This document shows, piece after piece, positions 1 to 10,853 of a DNA stretch of 35,608 bases. Origin of the DNA: Parachlorella kessleri (lineage: Eukaryota > Chlorophyta > Trebouxiophyceae > Chlorellales > Chlorellaceae); NCBI GenBank assembly GCA_001598975.1, contig BBXU01000370.1:1-35608 (forward strand). The letters are read 5' to 3'. A program made the translations under genes and the position numbers. The notes under the pieces were generated by a model. That model was not told where the DNA came from. It saw only the letters and a list, made by a program, of their open reading frames with translations, and searched no databases. Every line of letters starts with the position of its first letter. Position 1 is the first letter of the stretch.

Positions 1-133
1 GTGTTGCGGCGGGGCCTGGTGGCACAGCAGGGGCGCAGTGTGACTGTCAGGGGCTGGGAGGTAGGTAGGGTCTGGAGGTCTGGAGAGGGGGCATCAGAGT
101 ACTCGGAAGAGTCTTGCCTACACGGCCCCTGTC

Positions 134-316
134 CAGCTCCCTAGGAAGAGGGGACACCTTGGGGCCCAACCTCAGGTCAGGTGTGGAGGGGGCAGGGGCA
201 TCCGGGGACTCAGAAGACTCTCCGGATACCCCCTGCACGGTACCTTTACAGCTCCTTAGGGGGAGGGGACACTTTGGAGGCCAAGCTCGCGAGCCCCATC
301 GGGTCAGGTGTGGAGG
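134..316. repeat. Imperfect direct repeat, two copies about 115 bp apart
   Basis: A block starting with CAGCTCC, then a TAGG-AGGGGACAC core, and ending in GGTCAGGTGTGGAGG occurs near 134-190 and again near 249-316. The second copy carries roughly a dozen extra bases before the shared end. The copies are clearly related by eye but diverged. No coding role is apparent. Confidence 0.6.
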
Positions 317-645
317 AAGGAGTCTTGCATATCACACAATAACCATGTAGTATTTGTTTGGCACCCGGGGAGAAGACGATTTGGCAAGCAACGCGGGCGC
401 TATGTGGCCTGCACTGGGGCTCGCAGTAACAGGTTGGGCGTGGGTACACTTGCCAGAATTTGGGCCGCTGCCAAGACGCAATCCAAGTTCTCGCAAGCCA
501 AGACAAACCAAGGAAAAGTGGGGACACGCCTCGCTCTTACTGGCAGGCTAATATCCAGCATTGGTACCACTGTACCAGCCGTGGTATGGACAAGACCACT
601 ACAGTGTGCACACCTATGGCCAAAGGGGGAACGAAAGGTGAACCC

Positions 646-711
646 ATCGTTGACATCAGCTTCATGCATGGCAAACGCATCGATATCGTTGACATCAAGC
701 TTCATCCATGG
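646..711. repeat. Short direct repeat, 26-27 bp, two copies
   Basis: The string ATCGTTGACATCA followed by AGCTTCAT and CATGG occurs at 646-671 and 685-711, differing by one inserted A and one substitution. The copies are separated by 13 bases. It looks like a recent local duplication. Function unknown. Confidence 0.75.
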
Positions 712-1209
712 TAAGGCTGGGACAGACTAGCACGCACTTCAAACCCACAAAGGAAACCTCAGGTAGGATCAAATCGCATGGCCTGCTTCGCGGGCCATGA
801 CACACATGGAACATGAACAGGGAGCTAGAAACATAACTAAGGGGCGCATCCCTTAGTGCCCATGCGGTACAGTACACAATGCGGTACTAGTAGTCGTTAG
901 CAGTACTGTCCATGTGATCAGTAGTTATTTTTTTGTAGTGAGTACAAGCCAAAAGTCAGGAACAAGCAGTAAGCACAAGGCCTTAGGGGCCTAGGTCATA
1001 AACCAACAATGAAGAGACTGTGCACCCAGCGTATATATAGCTAGACACACCAGCGGCACACCAACAATGTATGCAGTAAGTTATTTATTGATGGTGGAAG
1101 CATGGTTCAATGTTTGTATTGTCTAGCCTGCATCAGACTCAAAATACGCAAGCACATGAAAAATGGCAACAATGCAGAATTCTGGGGGCTAAACTAAACC
1201 TCAATAATA

Positions 1210-1214
1210 TTACA
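1210..1214 (-). terminator. Candidate polyadenylation signal (TGTAA) of the beta-helix gene
   Basis: On the minus strand TGTAA lies about 265 bases beyond the TGA at 1478. TGTAA is the established polyadenylation element of Chlamydomonas-type green algae, and this spacing is typical. A pentamer occurs often by chance, so this is supportive only. Confidence 0.45.
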
Positions 1215-1477
1215 CCCAATGTTTCGGACCTGTAGATCTGACAAGTGGCTGGCCCCATGCTCAGCTTCGTGCCCGCCCCCTCACCAGGCCTGCTCTCAGT
1301 TAATAGGTCCTTTCATCCGTTCCCTCAGGATGCAGGCCGTTCCAACTGCCCTGTTCTGTTTCTTGGAACCCCACGTGCATTTCAACCTTAAATCCCTATG
1401 CATTCCCGTGTATGAACATACATGTCTTGCCAGCTTGCACTACTTGCCCTCCCACCACAGACCAACAACATGGCTGT

Positions 1478-4400
1478 TCAAGGGCCCACCTGTATGCCGA
1501 ACCTGTGGAAGGTCTGCCAGTCTGGCAGCGTATAACTAGCTGTGTTCTTCAGCGTGACGGCCACCTGGTCTTCAGATGTGGCGCTCTGGTTTTCTATTTG
1601 AGAGCATACCAGACCCGCATTCCCCGCCCGGAAGGGTAGGCACTTGATGCGGGTGCCGGCAGAGCGCGCAAACGCGTTGTAGAAATAGAAGGTGCGAGCC
1701 TCCCCCGGTTGCCATGGGCCAGAGAACTCGGCCCTCAAATAGTGGACCTGCACCGAGTCACAAGGGTGCATGCAGGGTTCAGGAAATATCACACCAAGCG
1801 TGGCGGCAAATGAAGGCATGCGACAAAAGGAGGTCAGGTAACTTCAGACTGCACTTCCGCCCAGCTTACCGCTCACAGCCCCCCTGGTACTGCCAAGCAC
1901 TAGTGTATTGGAGACTGCCCAGACGTGTACAATCTTGAAGCGCTACTTCCCTTCTCTCCACGATGTTGTTCAACCCAAACATCAGTGTATGCGCGCCCGC
2001 ACAGAGACAGGGCCCCCATGCAGTGGCAAGGCAGCCAGTCCTATCGACTGACACACGGTAACTGACCTGAGAGACCATACTAACCCCGCTGTTGAAAGCA
2101 GTTCTGTTCTTAGCCGAGGCCATCACCCACTCCCTGCCTGCCGAGCCCACATCCCACAGGCCAACGTAGTTGCTGGACCCTAGGAGGGTCGCCTCTATTG
2201 GGTTGCTAGGGACCCCGCCAGACATGCGGGACAAGTACTTGAGGCTACTGCAGCAGCATCACCAGGAGGAAACATGGGCCAAGCCTGGTTCCTAGTATGC
2301 AAGCTAGTGTAAGGTAAATAAAGGTTGCGACTGCCGGTGGGAGGATGGCATGCACATATATACAGGGACTATCAAATGGTTGCAAGCCTAGCCTCCCAGT
2401 AACTGCACTGACAATGCTTGAGGCAAATGAGCAGTACTGTGAGGTTGGGCGGCTGCGTCAAGGAGCACGTGGCAGCAGGGCAAAGTTGGCGTATGTTGGT
2501 CTGTCATGCTTCCAGATTCGTCTGTCAGAGTCCCTAGGGTTATCTCACCTGAACTGCCCAACAACAAGTTTGCCTGCTCCTGTCTCCAGGCCACCACCCC
2601 AGGCTGCCACTCTGAAAACAACATTACTCACGGGGGCGGCCACCTCATTCCTGACAAAGCTGCAGTCAGTTACCTCAAGAAACTGGGCAGCGTCAACAGC
2701 CTACAGCAGCAAGTGGGAAGGAGTTGGGGCGAGTGCATCTTGGCAGCAACATCCATGCTTGCAAGCACAGCCACCAGCGGGGTCAGTGTCATCAGCAAGA
2801 CTATGCAAAGTTGACAATAGGCCCAATCTAGCACTGCGCCCATGATGAAAATGTTGGCTAGGCAGCCGTGGTGACATGTGCCCTAAGAATGCCCCCCCAC
2901 CCCCCAAAAAACACCCACACACCCGGACCCGCACGAACGCACGCATGCGCGCCCAACACGCGCATACAACCCCCCCCACGCATCCACACGCACACGCACG
3001 CATGCGCACACGCAAACCCCCTTCAAAACACAACCCCAGCCCAGCCAACTGCCAGTCCATGTCCCTTGCTCTCACAACCATGCCACGGGTCAGTGTCATA
3101 CAGAATCCTGGAGGATGATCGACCCACCATATACATGCTTAAGACGTCAATTTCCGGTGTGCAGCCTCACCTGGAAATCCACAAACGTCTTGGCCAGCCT
3201 ACCCGCTGCGGCACCCTTCAGTGCCAGAGCCGCTGAGGGTGCAGCTGGGTTTTGAAACCCGGATTTCAGCACAAAATTGCCCCGGACCAAGCAGTTGTTA
3301 ATGAGGTGATTGGACGCCCCAGCATGGAAGGCCACCGTGTCTTGGACATCCTGCGATAGCAGGAGGGGCATAGGATGATAAGGCAGGCTTTGCGCCCAGC
3401 TGCAGGGCCTGGCATGACTCTGTGCCAAGGGTGCAGTGAACGCGACAGCTCTCTTCACACTGCTCTGCAATGGCAATTGACACTCAGACACATGGTGGCA
3501 TGCGAGGCGGAGCTGGCATGCTTACACTGGTGAATGTCATGTGGGTGACATGAACATTGCTTATGTTGGGTTTGCTGCCTTCCTGTGGGGCAAAGCTGAA
3601 GGCCTCCGACGCCTCCAGGAAGCCATGGACCTGAATCTGTGCCCCAGTTACGCCCCCCTTCAAGGCATTTGCAAGATAACTTGATGGTTAGCTCAAGTGG
3701 ACGCAGCCAGCAGAGGTTCTGAGCCCGATATGGTCATTTGCCTTTCAAGCCCTGCAGCCCTATCAAGGCATCCGGGTAAACGCTCCGTAGCATTCCTGAG
3801 GCAGCACAAGGGGCACGTGGCGACACAGAATCTTGGCTAATTTGCCTCCATTCGCAAGCCACTTGTCCCAGCCACACCTGGATCTTGACCCCGAACTTGC
3901 TGAACCACCACATGATGGTGAGCACGATGGGCTTTCGGTAGAGGCCTGGGGTGAGCACGAACCCCTCGCCTCGGCTGCCCGGGTCACCGCCAGTGATGAT
4001 GGCAGCCGGCGTAGAGAACAACCCGACACGGGGCTTCAGGTTGACAGCCTGAAGGTGAAATCAGGGGTGGTGTGTTCTTGTTTGGGGTTGCGTGTGTCCT
4101 GTGGGTAGGGCAGGGGGGGGGGGCGGGGGGCGCGGGCGGGCCGGCAGGCGGGCGGGGGATAGATGCAATCATGGCGGCTTGGGTTGTTGTCTCAACGTAG
4201 GGGACACTCATGCGATGCCTCTGTCAGACATGGGCATGCAGCAGCGCGCAGGCATCGTAGCATGGGGTATGCCACAAGAGCCTGGCGAACACACCTTCAT
4301 GAGCGAGGTAGGGGCGTTGAGCAGAAGTGTGCAGGCAGCGCCACAGCTGTCAACTGCCTCTTGTAACGCCACGTCATCAGTTTCCCCCCGCTCGACGTTT

Positions 4401-6263
4401 TTAAACCATGGAGGCCGTACCTCATCACTGTACTTGCCGAGCTTCACCGCCCCTGCACATGCGGGGGACGGGATGCCGCACCCAGCACGTCAACTTGCTA
4501 GGATGGAACAGTTTTGTTGTAGGCTTGAGCGGCTGCCAACCTAGCCCCCTAGCCCGAGCCATGAACGAGCCGTAGGTGCAATGGCCACAGCAACAGATGG
4601 ATCGGGTTGCATTTCCTCTGTTCCAGAGATTCCAGCAGTGAATTTAAGCAACTAGCAGGTCAATAGAAAATGGCCTGGGAAAACCAGGCTCATACAGGCG
4701 GACAGGTCCTTCCGATTGGCACGTCTTGTTCTACATGTGGGCCTCCATACCGCTCTCCATCATAGCCAGAAAAGCATGCCCAGGCATCTGCGCACAGCTG
4801 TAGCTGTGCTGCGAGTGGTGCAGGTGGACACCAGCCAGGGGCGCAGGTTGAGGAGGGACCCTCCCTTACCCGCCACGGGCATCAAGTCCAGTAAGTGGCC
4901 GTGCAGGCCACTGTTTATCACGACCATGCAAATGCTCATACAGAGGCATGACTACCACCTACCTGGCCCTGTGAAAAGTGCGCTGCTCACGTCGTTCTGG
5001 TAAACCCGTCGTGAAATGACGAGTGTGAAGCCAGCGGCAACCGCCAGCTTAGCTCCGGCGCCTGCAAAAGCAGGGTAATGAGAATTTCCGCTCCGCTGCC
5101 CGTCCTGGCTATTTGCTACATTGCTTCCTGGCGCTGAAGGCTCCCCTTCTACGAGGCTGTTGGTTAATGCAAAGCAAGAATCTATGGCGGATCAGAACTC
5201 AAGACAGGTTGGGCCACCACCCGCATGCGGCAGCTCATCCTCCCGTCATTTCTGGAGAGGAATGCCCACACAACCCCCATTTGGTGCCAGAGACTACAAA
5301 GCTCACACACCATGCTATAACCATGAGCAGTCGCACCTCCCAGGATGGGCTTGGTGACGGTGATGTTCCTGGCAATGCGATAGTTGCCAGGAGGGAAGTA
5401 GATGAAATCCAGCTGGGTCGCAGCATTAGCCAGCAGAATGGCACCTGCACAGCCAAGGACTGCTTTGCATGGCTCGACAATGACACAGTAAGGAAGCCAA
5501 TCGGATGAGCACATGTCCCGCATGCTTGTCTACTATAGGCTTTAAGTGACTGATCCAGTTGTTGATTGTGGAACGCTGCAGGGCGGCGGCAGGGCCCCCG
5601 CTTCAAGCTGGGCAGCTGCAATAGGCAGATACTCACGGGCATCGTTGTTGTACCCATTGCCGCTAGCCCCAAATGCTTTGACCGAGTTTCCTTCCGGGCA
5701 GCTGGTGATGGGAACAGGGCGGGGCGGCAGGCTGGGTGCTGGCATGCGAGGGTAGCTGCAGGGGACAAGCGTCGGACGTCAGTCCATGATGCCTGAGGTA
5801 TACAACACCTGAGGGTGATAGCTAGCTGATGAGGTAGAGGTGCCCAGACGCACCCGCACATGTATGCTTCTGATAAAGGAGCGCACACTGCCCCGTGGGG
5901 CTTGATGAAGGCACATCAAGCGGCTGCCGCAAAGCCCCAGGACACTGCCACTAATGTTTACCTTCCAGTGGCATCAAAGCCAAAGCCCCCTGTGGCGGCC
6001 TGCGGCTTGAGAACTACTCGTGAGAGGTCTGCATATTGAGCCTGGCCAACTGGGGCCTTCACTTGGGGGAGCTTGTACCTTGGGGCAGCTGCAAGGGCGG
6101 CTGCCGCCGCAGTAGCCGCGCCAAGATCCGCGTCCATTTGTGTTCTCTGCTTCACAATGGTCGCTGCGCGCTTGGATAAGTAACTGGCGGACAGGACGTC
6201 AGGTGCGGCTGGTGCTGCGCTGCAAGCAACTAGCATCATCGTCGCCAGCAGTATTGCCCACAT
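1478..6263 (-). CDS. Secreted right-handed beta-helix protein, pectate lyase superfamily
   Basis: Exons read 6263-5962, 5755-5637, 5444-5337, 5061-4963, 4452-4295, 4048-3878, 3636-3526, 3350-3171, 2700-2549, 2244-2067 and 1747-1478. They join in phase to 615 residues. The start gives a hydrophobic signal peptide (about residues 1-19), so the product is probably secreted or cell-wall bound. Residues 128-162 carry the entry motif of pectate-lyase-3 type beta-helices: FGASGNG with a following ND pair, then FPPGNY. A second family-like step follows: FTGPG, then PPWF at 223-226 and a TDD at 234-236. Later exons have Asn/Cys-rich rungs such as INNC and TDCSF. Substrate and catalysis cannot be told; no catalytic residue is certain. 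A plausible role is wall or matrix polysaccharide binding or cleavage. The exon 6-7 and 10-11 joins are the least certain. Confidence 0.68.
2888..3033. repeat. CA/CG-rich alternating purine-pyrimidine tract in an intron
   Basis: The tract consists of CACACA, GCACGCATGCGCG and C-runs. It lies inside intron 8 of the beta-helix gene (3170-2701). Alternating purine-pyrimidine DNA of this kind can adopt Z-form; that is general knowledge, not shown here. It explains the long low-complexity open frames on both strands, which are not genes. Confidence 0.7.
4101..4158 (+). repeat. G-run cluster, quadruplex-prone, in an intron
   Basis: Many runs of three or more G, one of about twelve, are separated by one to three bases. 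The cluster lies in intron 5 of the beta-helix gene (4294-4049), on the strand opposite the gene, so the transcript carries C-runs. The pattern fits G-quadruplex sequence rules on the plus DNA strand. Confidence 0.7.
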
Positions 6264-7319
6264 GGCTGTCGTTCGCTACCTGCAATATCCAAGTACGAGC
6301 CAAGTTATCTATGCCAATCATGGCGCCATGGGCCGGACCATCCTTGCTTAGCCTGCGGACTGGTCGACGTGACGTGTTGCAGAGACAGGCGCGCCCAGAC
6401 GCTGAAAGTGAGACACAGAAGCTTTCACCCTTGCGAGAGAGGCTGGATTGTACAAGAGCACTTGTGACACGCTCAAACTATTGGACTTGAACCCATACCA
6501 TACAATGAGGGAACAGGGGGACAAGCAGCCTACAAACTTGTGCCTTCAACCCTGCCCTGGAAGCAGATGAAGGCCCAAACCCAGCCTTAGGAAGTGTTTG
6601 AGTCACCTCAGCAGAGTTTTGAAGCCTCAACACTCGGCACCTTGGTTGCCTTACGACCATGGGCACGAGGCCTCGCAGCCAAGGGCTTCTGCTCAGCAGG
6701 ACCGTGTCCTCGAAGACTCGCCTAGTGTGCCTAGCAGATACTGTTGAGGTTTGTAGCTGATCCAACAAGAGATTTCGTCGTGGCGGGGTCGCTGGTGGGC
6801 ACTGGCACTTGTAGTCACGTGATGGTCAGGCATACCTTGCAATGAAATCCAGCGCCGTATGCTGCGCCAAGAACTTTTACAATTAAACGCTGGTACATGT
6901 ACACCTCCAGTACGTTGGGTATCTAGCCAAGTGGTCCTGCCTGTGGAATGTTCCCATAGTGGAATCGGGTGCTGATTTGTTGTCGTCGCTGACAGGTGGT
7001 AGCAGACGAGCGGATGCTCGTCATTTTCACGAGTCAACTAAAGCATTTGTTGAACTGCTTTTAACAGGAGACCAACCATAGGTACATACTAGGGTTTGGT
7101 GCCTGCACCTCTCACCTTGACCTATATGTGTGGTCTTGCTTCTAGGGTTCTGTGGGACAGGTGTATCTGATGGGGAAGCATTATGATAAACTACACCAAC
7201 ATGCACGGAAGAACGGGCCGGCAAGTACACAGACAACAGCAAGGAGTGTCTAATAGTGATCGGTTGCCAGTTGCAGATCACCGGTGCCCACACAGTGGGA
7301 ACATCGGTTTGAAAGTGCA
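6264..7319. other. Intergenic region: beta-helix promoter side and OPR gene 3' side
   Basis: About 1.05 kb separates the ATG of the beta-helix gene from the stop of the OPR-RAP gene; both genes run on the minus strand. It should hold the 3' UTR of the OPR gene and the promoter and 5' UTR of the beta-helix gene. I see no TATA box that I would defend and no exon-like stretch. Confidence 0.55.
6877..6881 (-). terminator. Candidate polyadenylation signal (TGTAA) of the OPR-RAP gene
   Basis: A minus-strand TGTAA lies about 440 bases past the stop at 7320. The distance is long but within the range of green-algal 3' UTRs. Weak evidence on its own. Confidence 0.3.
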
Positions 7320-9763
7320 CTACAAGTACTCCTTCAGCCCTGCCACTATGTGCTCATGGCTGGAGTCCTGCTCAAAGAGCTCGTCCATCACAGTATGCGG
7401 CACCACAACCACATCCCAGCCCCAGCCTCGCAGGAGCCGGTTCCGGGCCAAGGTATCTCCCGTCTGCTGCAGCGGTCGCACGTTGCGTAGGAAGTGGACC
7501 GGCCCGTCGGCCTCTACCGCTAGTTTCAAGCTTGGGATGGCCACATCCACCCTCAACCACCCCTCCCCATCAGGGTCGAGCACAGCATATTCTAGCTTCA
7601 CTCCCTCCCTATTGATCCCATAATCGGCCGCAAGCTGCCGAACAGCCTCCGCCACGGCTCTCTCAAAGTGAGTCTCGGGTCCCGACAGGGTTTGGCACTC
7701 TGCCTGGTGGGCGAGCAGGCTGCGCTGGAAGAGATCCGGAGGACGTGACACGCCCCAGCCATGCCGCAGCTTCATGTGCAGGTAGGCTTGGTGCCACTGC
7801 CGTAGCTCTAGAGGTGTGGCATGGGCAAGGTCGTCGACCAGAAAGATGTAAGCTGCTGCCACATATCTGGGTCGCATGCCTGCAAGGAAGCATGCCAGTC
7901 GCTGAGAAGGTGTTCCTAGAGGGGTATAGTGCAGGCCTGTCCTGACAGCACTTGTGACAGGCAACGATAAAAGGGGAGCCGTGCGCAAATTCCTCGGTTG
8001 CGAATCCATCACAAGAGTTGCATCCTGCCCCAAGCTCTCTACCGCTCAACATCAGGTAGTGACCTCTATATGAGACGTTGGCCCCGCCATGACCACCCCC
8101 ACCAGGCTCTCCCCATCTTACCTCCAGGACTGCCAGTGCCCAGGCAGTGTTGGCCACCGCCTGCCCATCGCGACCGCTGCCGCTCACCAGCGCCCGCCAG
8201 CAGGCGGCTATCACTTCTGGCCCGGGCTGGACCCCCAGCCTGGCACAGCCCGTGAGGGCAGCGCTCACGTGTTGAGGGGCTAGCGAAGAGTCCCCGGCGA
8301 GCACTGGACAGGCAGTGGAGCATAGAACCAGATAGCTGACCCGCCGTCATGGGCATCAGCTACAGCCTAGCTTCCCTTAGGGCATAGTGATTTGAGGGAA
8401 ATAATGAAGGCTCGAGAGCACCACAGGCTACTGGGTCGGGGCTGGCATCGCCACGATATCAAGTGCCTCGAGGGGGTGACAGGTAGTAAGACACCCGCAC
8501 AGAGCATGCAGGCCAGCCGGCCAGCATGCAGGCACAGCTGGCCTCACATTCACCTCCAAGAACCTCTTGCAAAATGTGGGGTGAGGGCAGGTAGCCTAGG
8601 TCTGCACAGGCCCCCATTATCTGCGCTGCCGCCTGCTCCCCCAGGCAGCGCCGGCGAAGCTGCTGACATGCCTGCTCCAGCACCGCGCCCAGTTGGGTAT
8701 CCCCAGGATAGTAGACATGGTGCCTATGAAGCTGTGGGGCCACCTCTGCTGCCTGGCCCTCCTGCACCCCAAGCCCCCTGGCTTTGAGGTGCTTGAATGC
8801 CAGGAGCAGCTGGGTGATACCCTTGCTGCTGAGACTGCTGACACCCGCCTCCACAGGGGCGAGCAGGGCACGCAGCTGGCCACGGGCTGGCTGCAGCCCC
8901 AGAAGTGCGGCGCCGAAGAGGGCATTGGTGGCATGCTGCGGTGTTAAGCCGCCTGCTGACCCGCCATCTCCTTCATGGACCAGCTCTGCTGCATGCTCTA
9001 GCAGCCGCTGCGCCAGCTGGCGGTCCACCGTGGCGGCCAGCTGTGCATCTGAAGCTGCCAGCGTGCCCAGCGACAGCAGCACGTTGCCAACTCCCTGCGA
9101 GGATAGCTCATCTACAAGCCGCTGCTGGACCTGTTCCTGCCGCTGCGTCCGCTGTTGCTCCTCCGCCTGTGGTTGATGCCGCTGCTGTGCATGCGGATGC
9201 GCACCTTGCTCCCGATGTGGCTGCTGACAGGTTCTCAGCAGTGCTTTCTGCCAGGCTGCAAGGCCGGCTGGCTGCAAAGAGCCCTTGAAGGCCGCAGCAC
9301 ACCGCACGAAGGCCGCCAGTGTCCAGGCGTTGAACCTCCACAGCTCATTTTCTGCCAGCTCCAGGACTTGCGCCGCTGCTGCCAGGTTTTCCTCTGCGGT
9401 CCCGCTATGCTCGCTAAGTGGTCGCATGCTATCCAGGGCAGCTGACCACACATGCACTGGTGTGCGGCGCGGAACGCTGGCAGCTAGCAGCTGTGCCATA
9501 GAGGTACAGCTCTCCTGGCGGCGAACCTCATCAACCGACAAGCGCTGCAAGCTACTGCTGTCGCTTGATCTGCTTTCCTTAGCACCACCTTGAAGCTGCT
9601 GTTGCTTGCGCCATCTGCTGCTGCTTCTTTGCTGGACGGCTGGGTGTGCTCTGCCACCCTGGCCACTAATGCTGGCAGTGCCATTTTCCCCTTTCTTGCC
9701 ATGCCCGCTGCTGCTGCCGGCAGTACTTGTGGCACTCGTAGCAACAGCGCTACTGCTTAACAT
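7320..9763 (-). CDS. OPR (octotricopeptide repeat)-RAP domain protein, probable organellar RNA-binding factor
   Basis: Exons are 9763-8554, 8303-8122 and 7901-7320, joined in phase to 657 residues. The first ATG of the long open frame is at 9763; the frame itself opens at 9817 with no ATG, so an upstream exon is possible. The N-terminus is rich in Ser, Ala, Gly and Arg with few acids, like a chloroplast or mitochondrial transit peptide. The middle is helical and Leu/Ala-rich, with repeated helical-pair units (for example LSSQGVGNVLLSLGTL and LTPQHATNALFGAALLGL), matching the degenerate ~38-residue OPR pattern. The last ~80 residues are a clear RAP domain: VDVAIP, then VEADGPVHF, then TGDTLARNRLL, then GWDVVVVP. 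OPR-RAP proteins bind specific organellar transcripts and act in their stability, splicing or translation. The target RNA cannot be read from sequence. Confidence 0.86.
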
Positions 9764-10853
9764 ACGTTCAGGGACCTGCAGGGTGGTCAAACTGGGACCG
9801 TTCAGCACGCTAGGCAAGCTGGTCGGCGGGAGGAGCTACATTCTGAATAGAAGGGTGGCAGATAGTGCCAAGAGAGAGTGAAAGGCGAACTGTATTGACA
9901 GGGCTGGAAGCAGATATGCTCCTGACTGCTTGCAGATGTGAAATACGTCCCAGGAGCTCACCGTTCCTCCACAACACTCATCCAACGTCAGCTTGCCCTG
10001 GAACAGCGATACTTTGCTGCTCACATAAGGGAACGCACGCCGCCGCATAAACCATGATCGTATAAGTGCAGCCATACCTATCCAGTGACAAGGTATATAG
10101 CTGCCTGTCGATTGAAGGATGGAGGAAGTTATCGGTGTGCTTGTAACGACAACCCGCTTTGGCGGACAAGCGCCTCCGCCAGTGCTCTGCGTGAAATGTG
10201 GGACCAACTGTTGGGTTGGCTTTCAGTCCTCTCTTTCTGAAGGTGGCAGTTGCGTTTTGTACAGTGATCCTGCGGTGCACAGTGCAAGTAGGGCTACCGC
10301 TCACATCATATATCTAACTACTGGTATCAGGTTCCATAGTGACGCAGCTTGAGTGCCTAGGGTTGAGGATACACAACACCCCAGCTCGACGGCAGCCTGT
10401 GTGCAAACCAATATATCCCCTAACCAAACAAGGACCAATGTCACTGTCTCTCTGCACTGGACTTGCAGGATCTATCTAGTACAATAGCTATCATAGTAGG
10501 GCATAGCGCCGTTCGAACTCAACCGCAGCATCCTAGTCACAAAGCCCTTGACTGAAGCATGTTGATGGCTCCACATTACGTCAGATTGTCGACGCTAACC
10601 CTTCGTCTACGAAATTACCGAGCACACTATTCTGAATGCATGATGTAGTATAAAAAGTACACTGAGAACCCCGAGCACACAACCCAACTGCACCAAATCT
10701 TTTAGCACTGGCATACCACACCTCCAGCCTATCATGCTAGCGAGTCCACAACTACCCCAGGTCCCACGGCTGCCACCTGTTTGTATATACAATGTACGTC
10801 AATACCCCAACCCTTGCCCAGGTCAATGAAGACTGCCAACATGCCATCAGTCC
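9764..10853. other. Intergenic region between the lipase 3' end and the OPR gene
   Basis: It should hold the 5' UTR and promoter of the OPR-RAP gene and the 3' UTR of the DysF-lipase gene. I did not find a TGTAA on the minus strand in a convincing place after the lipase stop. Short open frames on both strands around 9850-10350 have no domain character and no preferred codon use. A non-annotated upstream OPR exon is the main alternative. Confidence 0.5.

Larger units (their letters stand above)
1..1209. other. Left-edge non-coding stretch with short imperfect repeats
   Basis: No reading frame here shows a recognisable domain, splice-phase continuity or green-algal codon preference. The stretch lies beyond the 3' end of the beta-helix gene. 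It holds two short families of imperfect direct repeats, listed separately, and a T-rich run near 928. It may be intergenic DNA or the edge of a gene outside the window. I see nothing else in it. Confidence 0.5.

Noticed and set aside
1868..2066. Open frame continuing from beta-helix exon 10
   Set aside because: The exon before (ending CAG|GTCAGT at 2067) and after (starting 1747) join in phase 0 without it, and its codons are unlike the neighbouring exons. Treated as intron.
2701..3118. Overlapping Cys/Arg- and His/Pro-rich open frames on both strands
   Set aside because: Low-complexity CA/CG tract in an intron; no domain.
4840..4920. Possible extra exon of the beta-helix gene (ends in GTAAGG)
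   Set aside because: It fits neither phase. Extending the previous exon to 4963 gives the family-like FTGPG and joins in phase to 4452 without it.
6210..6263. LVAC followed by small residues in the beta-helix signal peptide, resembling a bacterial lipobox
   Set aside because: The gene has ten spliceosomal introns and sits in a eukaryotic genome, so bacterial lipoprotein processing does not apply.
10480..10560. B-box-like GTTCGAAC on the minus strand with GGGC/GCCC flanks, resembling part of a tRNA
   Set aside because: The T-stem does not pair around the loop and the flanking GGGC and GCCC are only about 50 bases apart, too close for a tRNA. No anticodon arm can be drawn.
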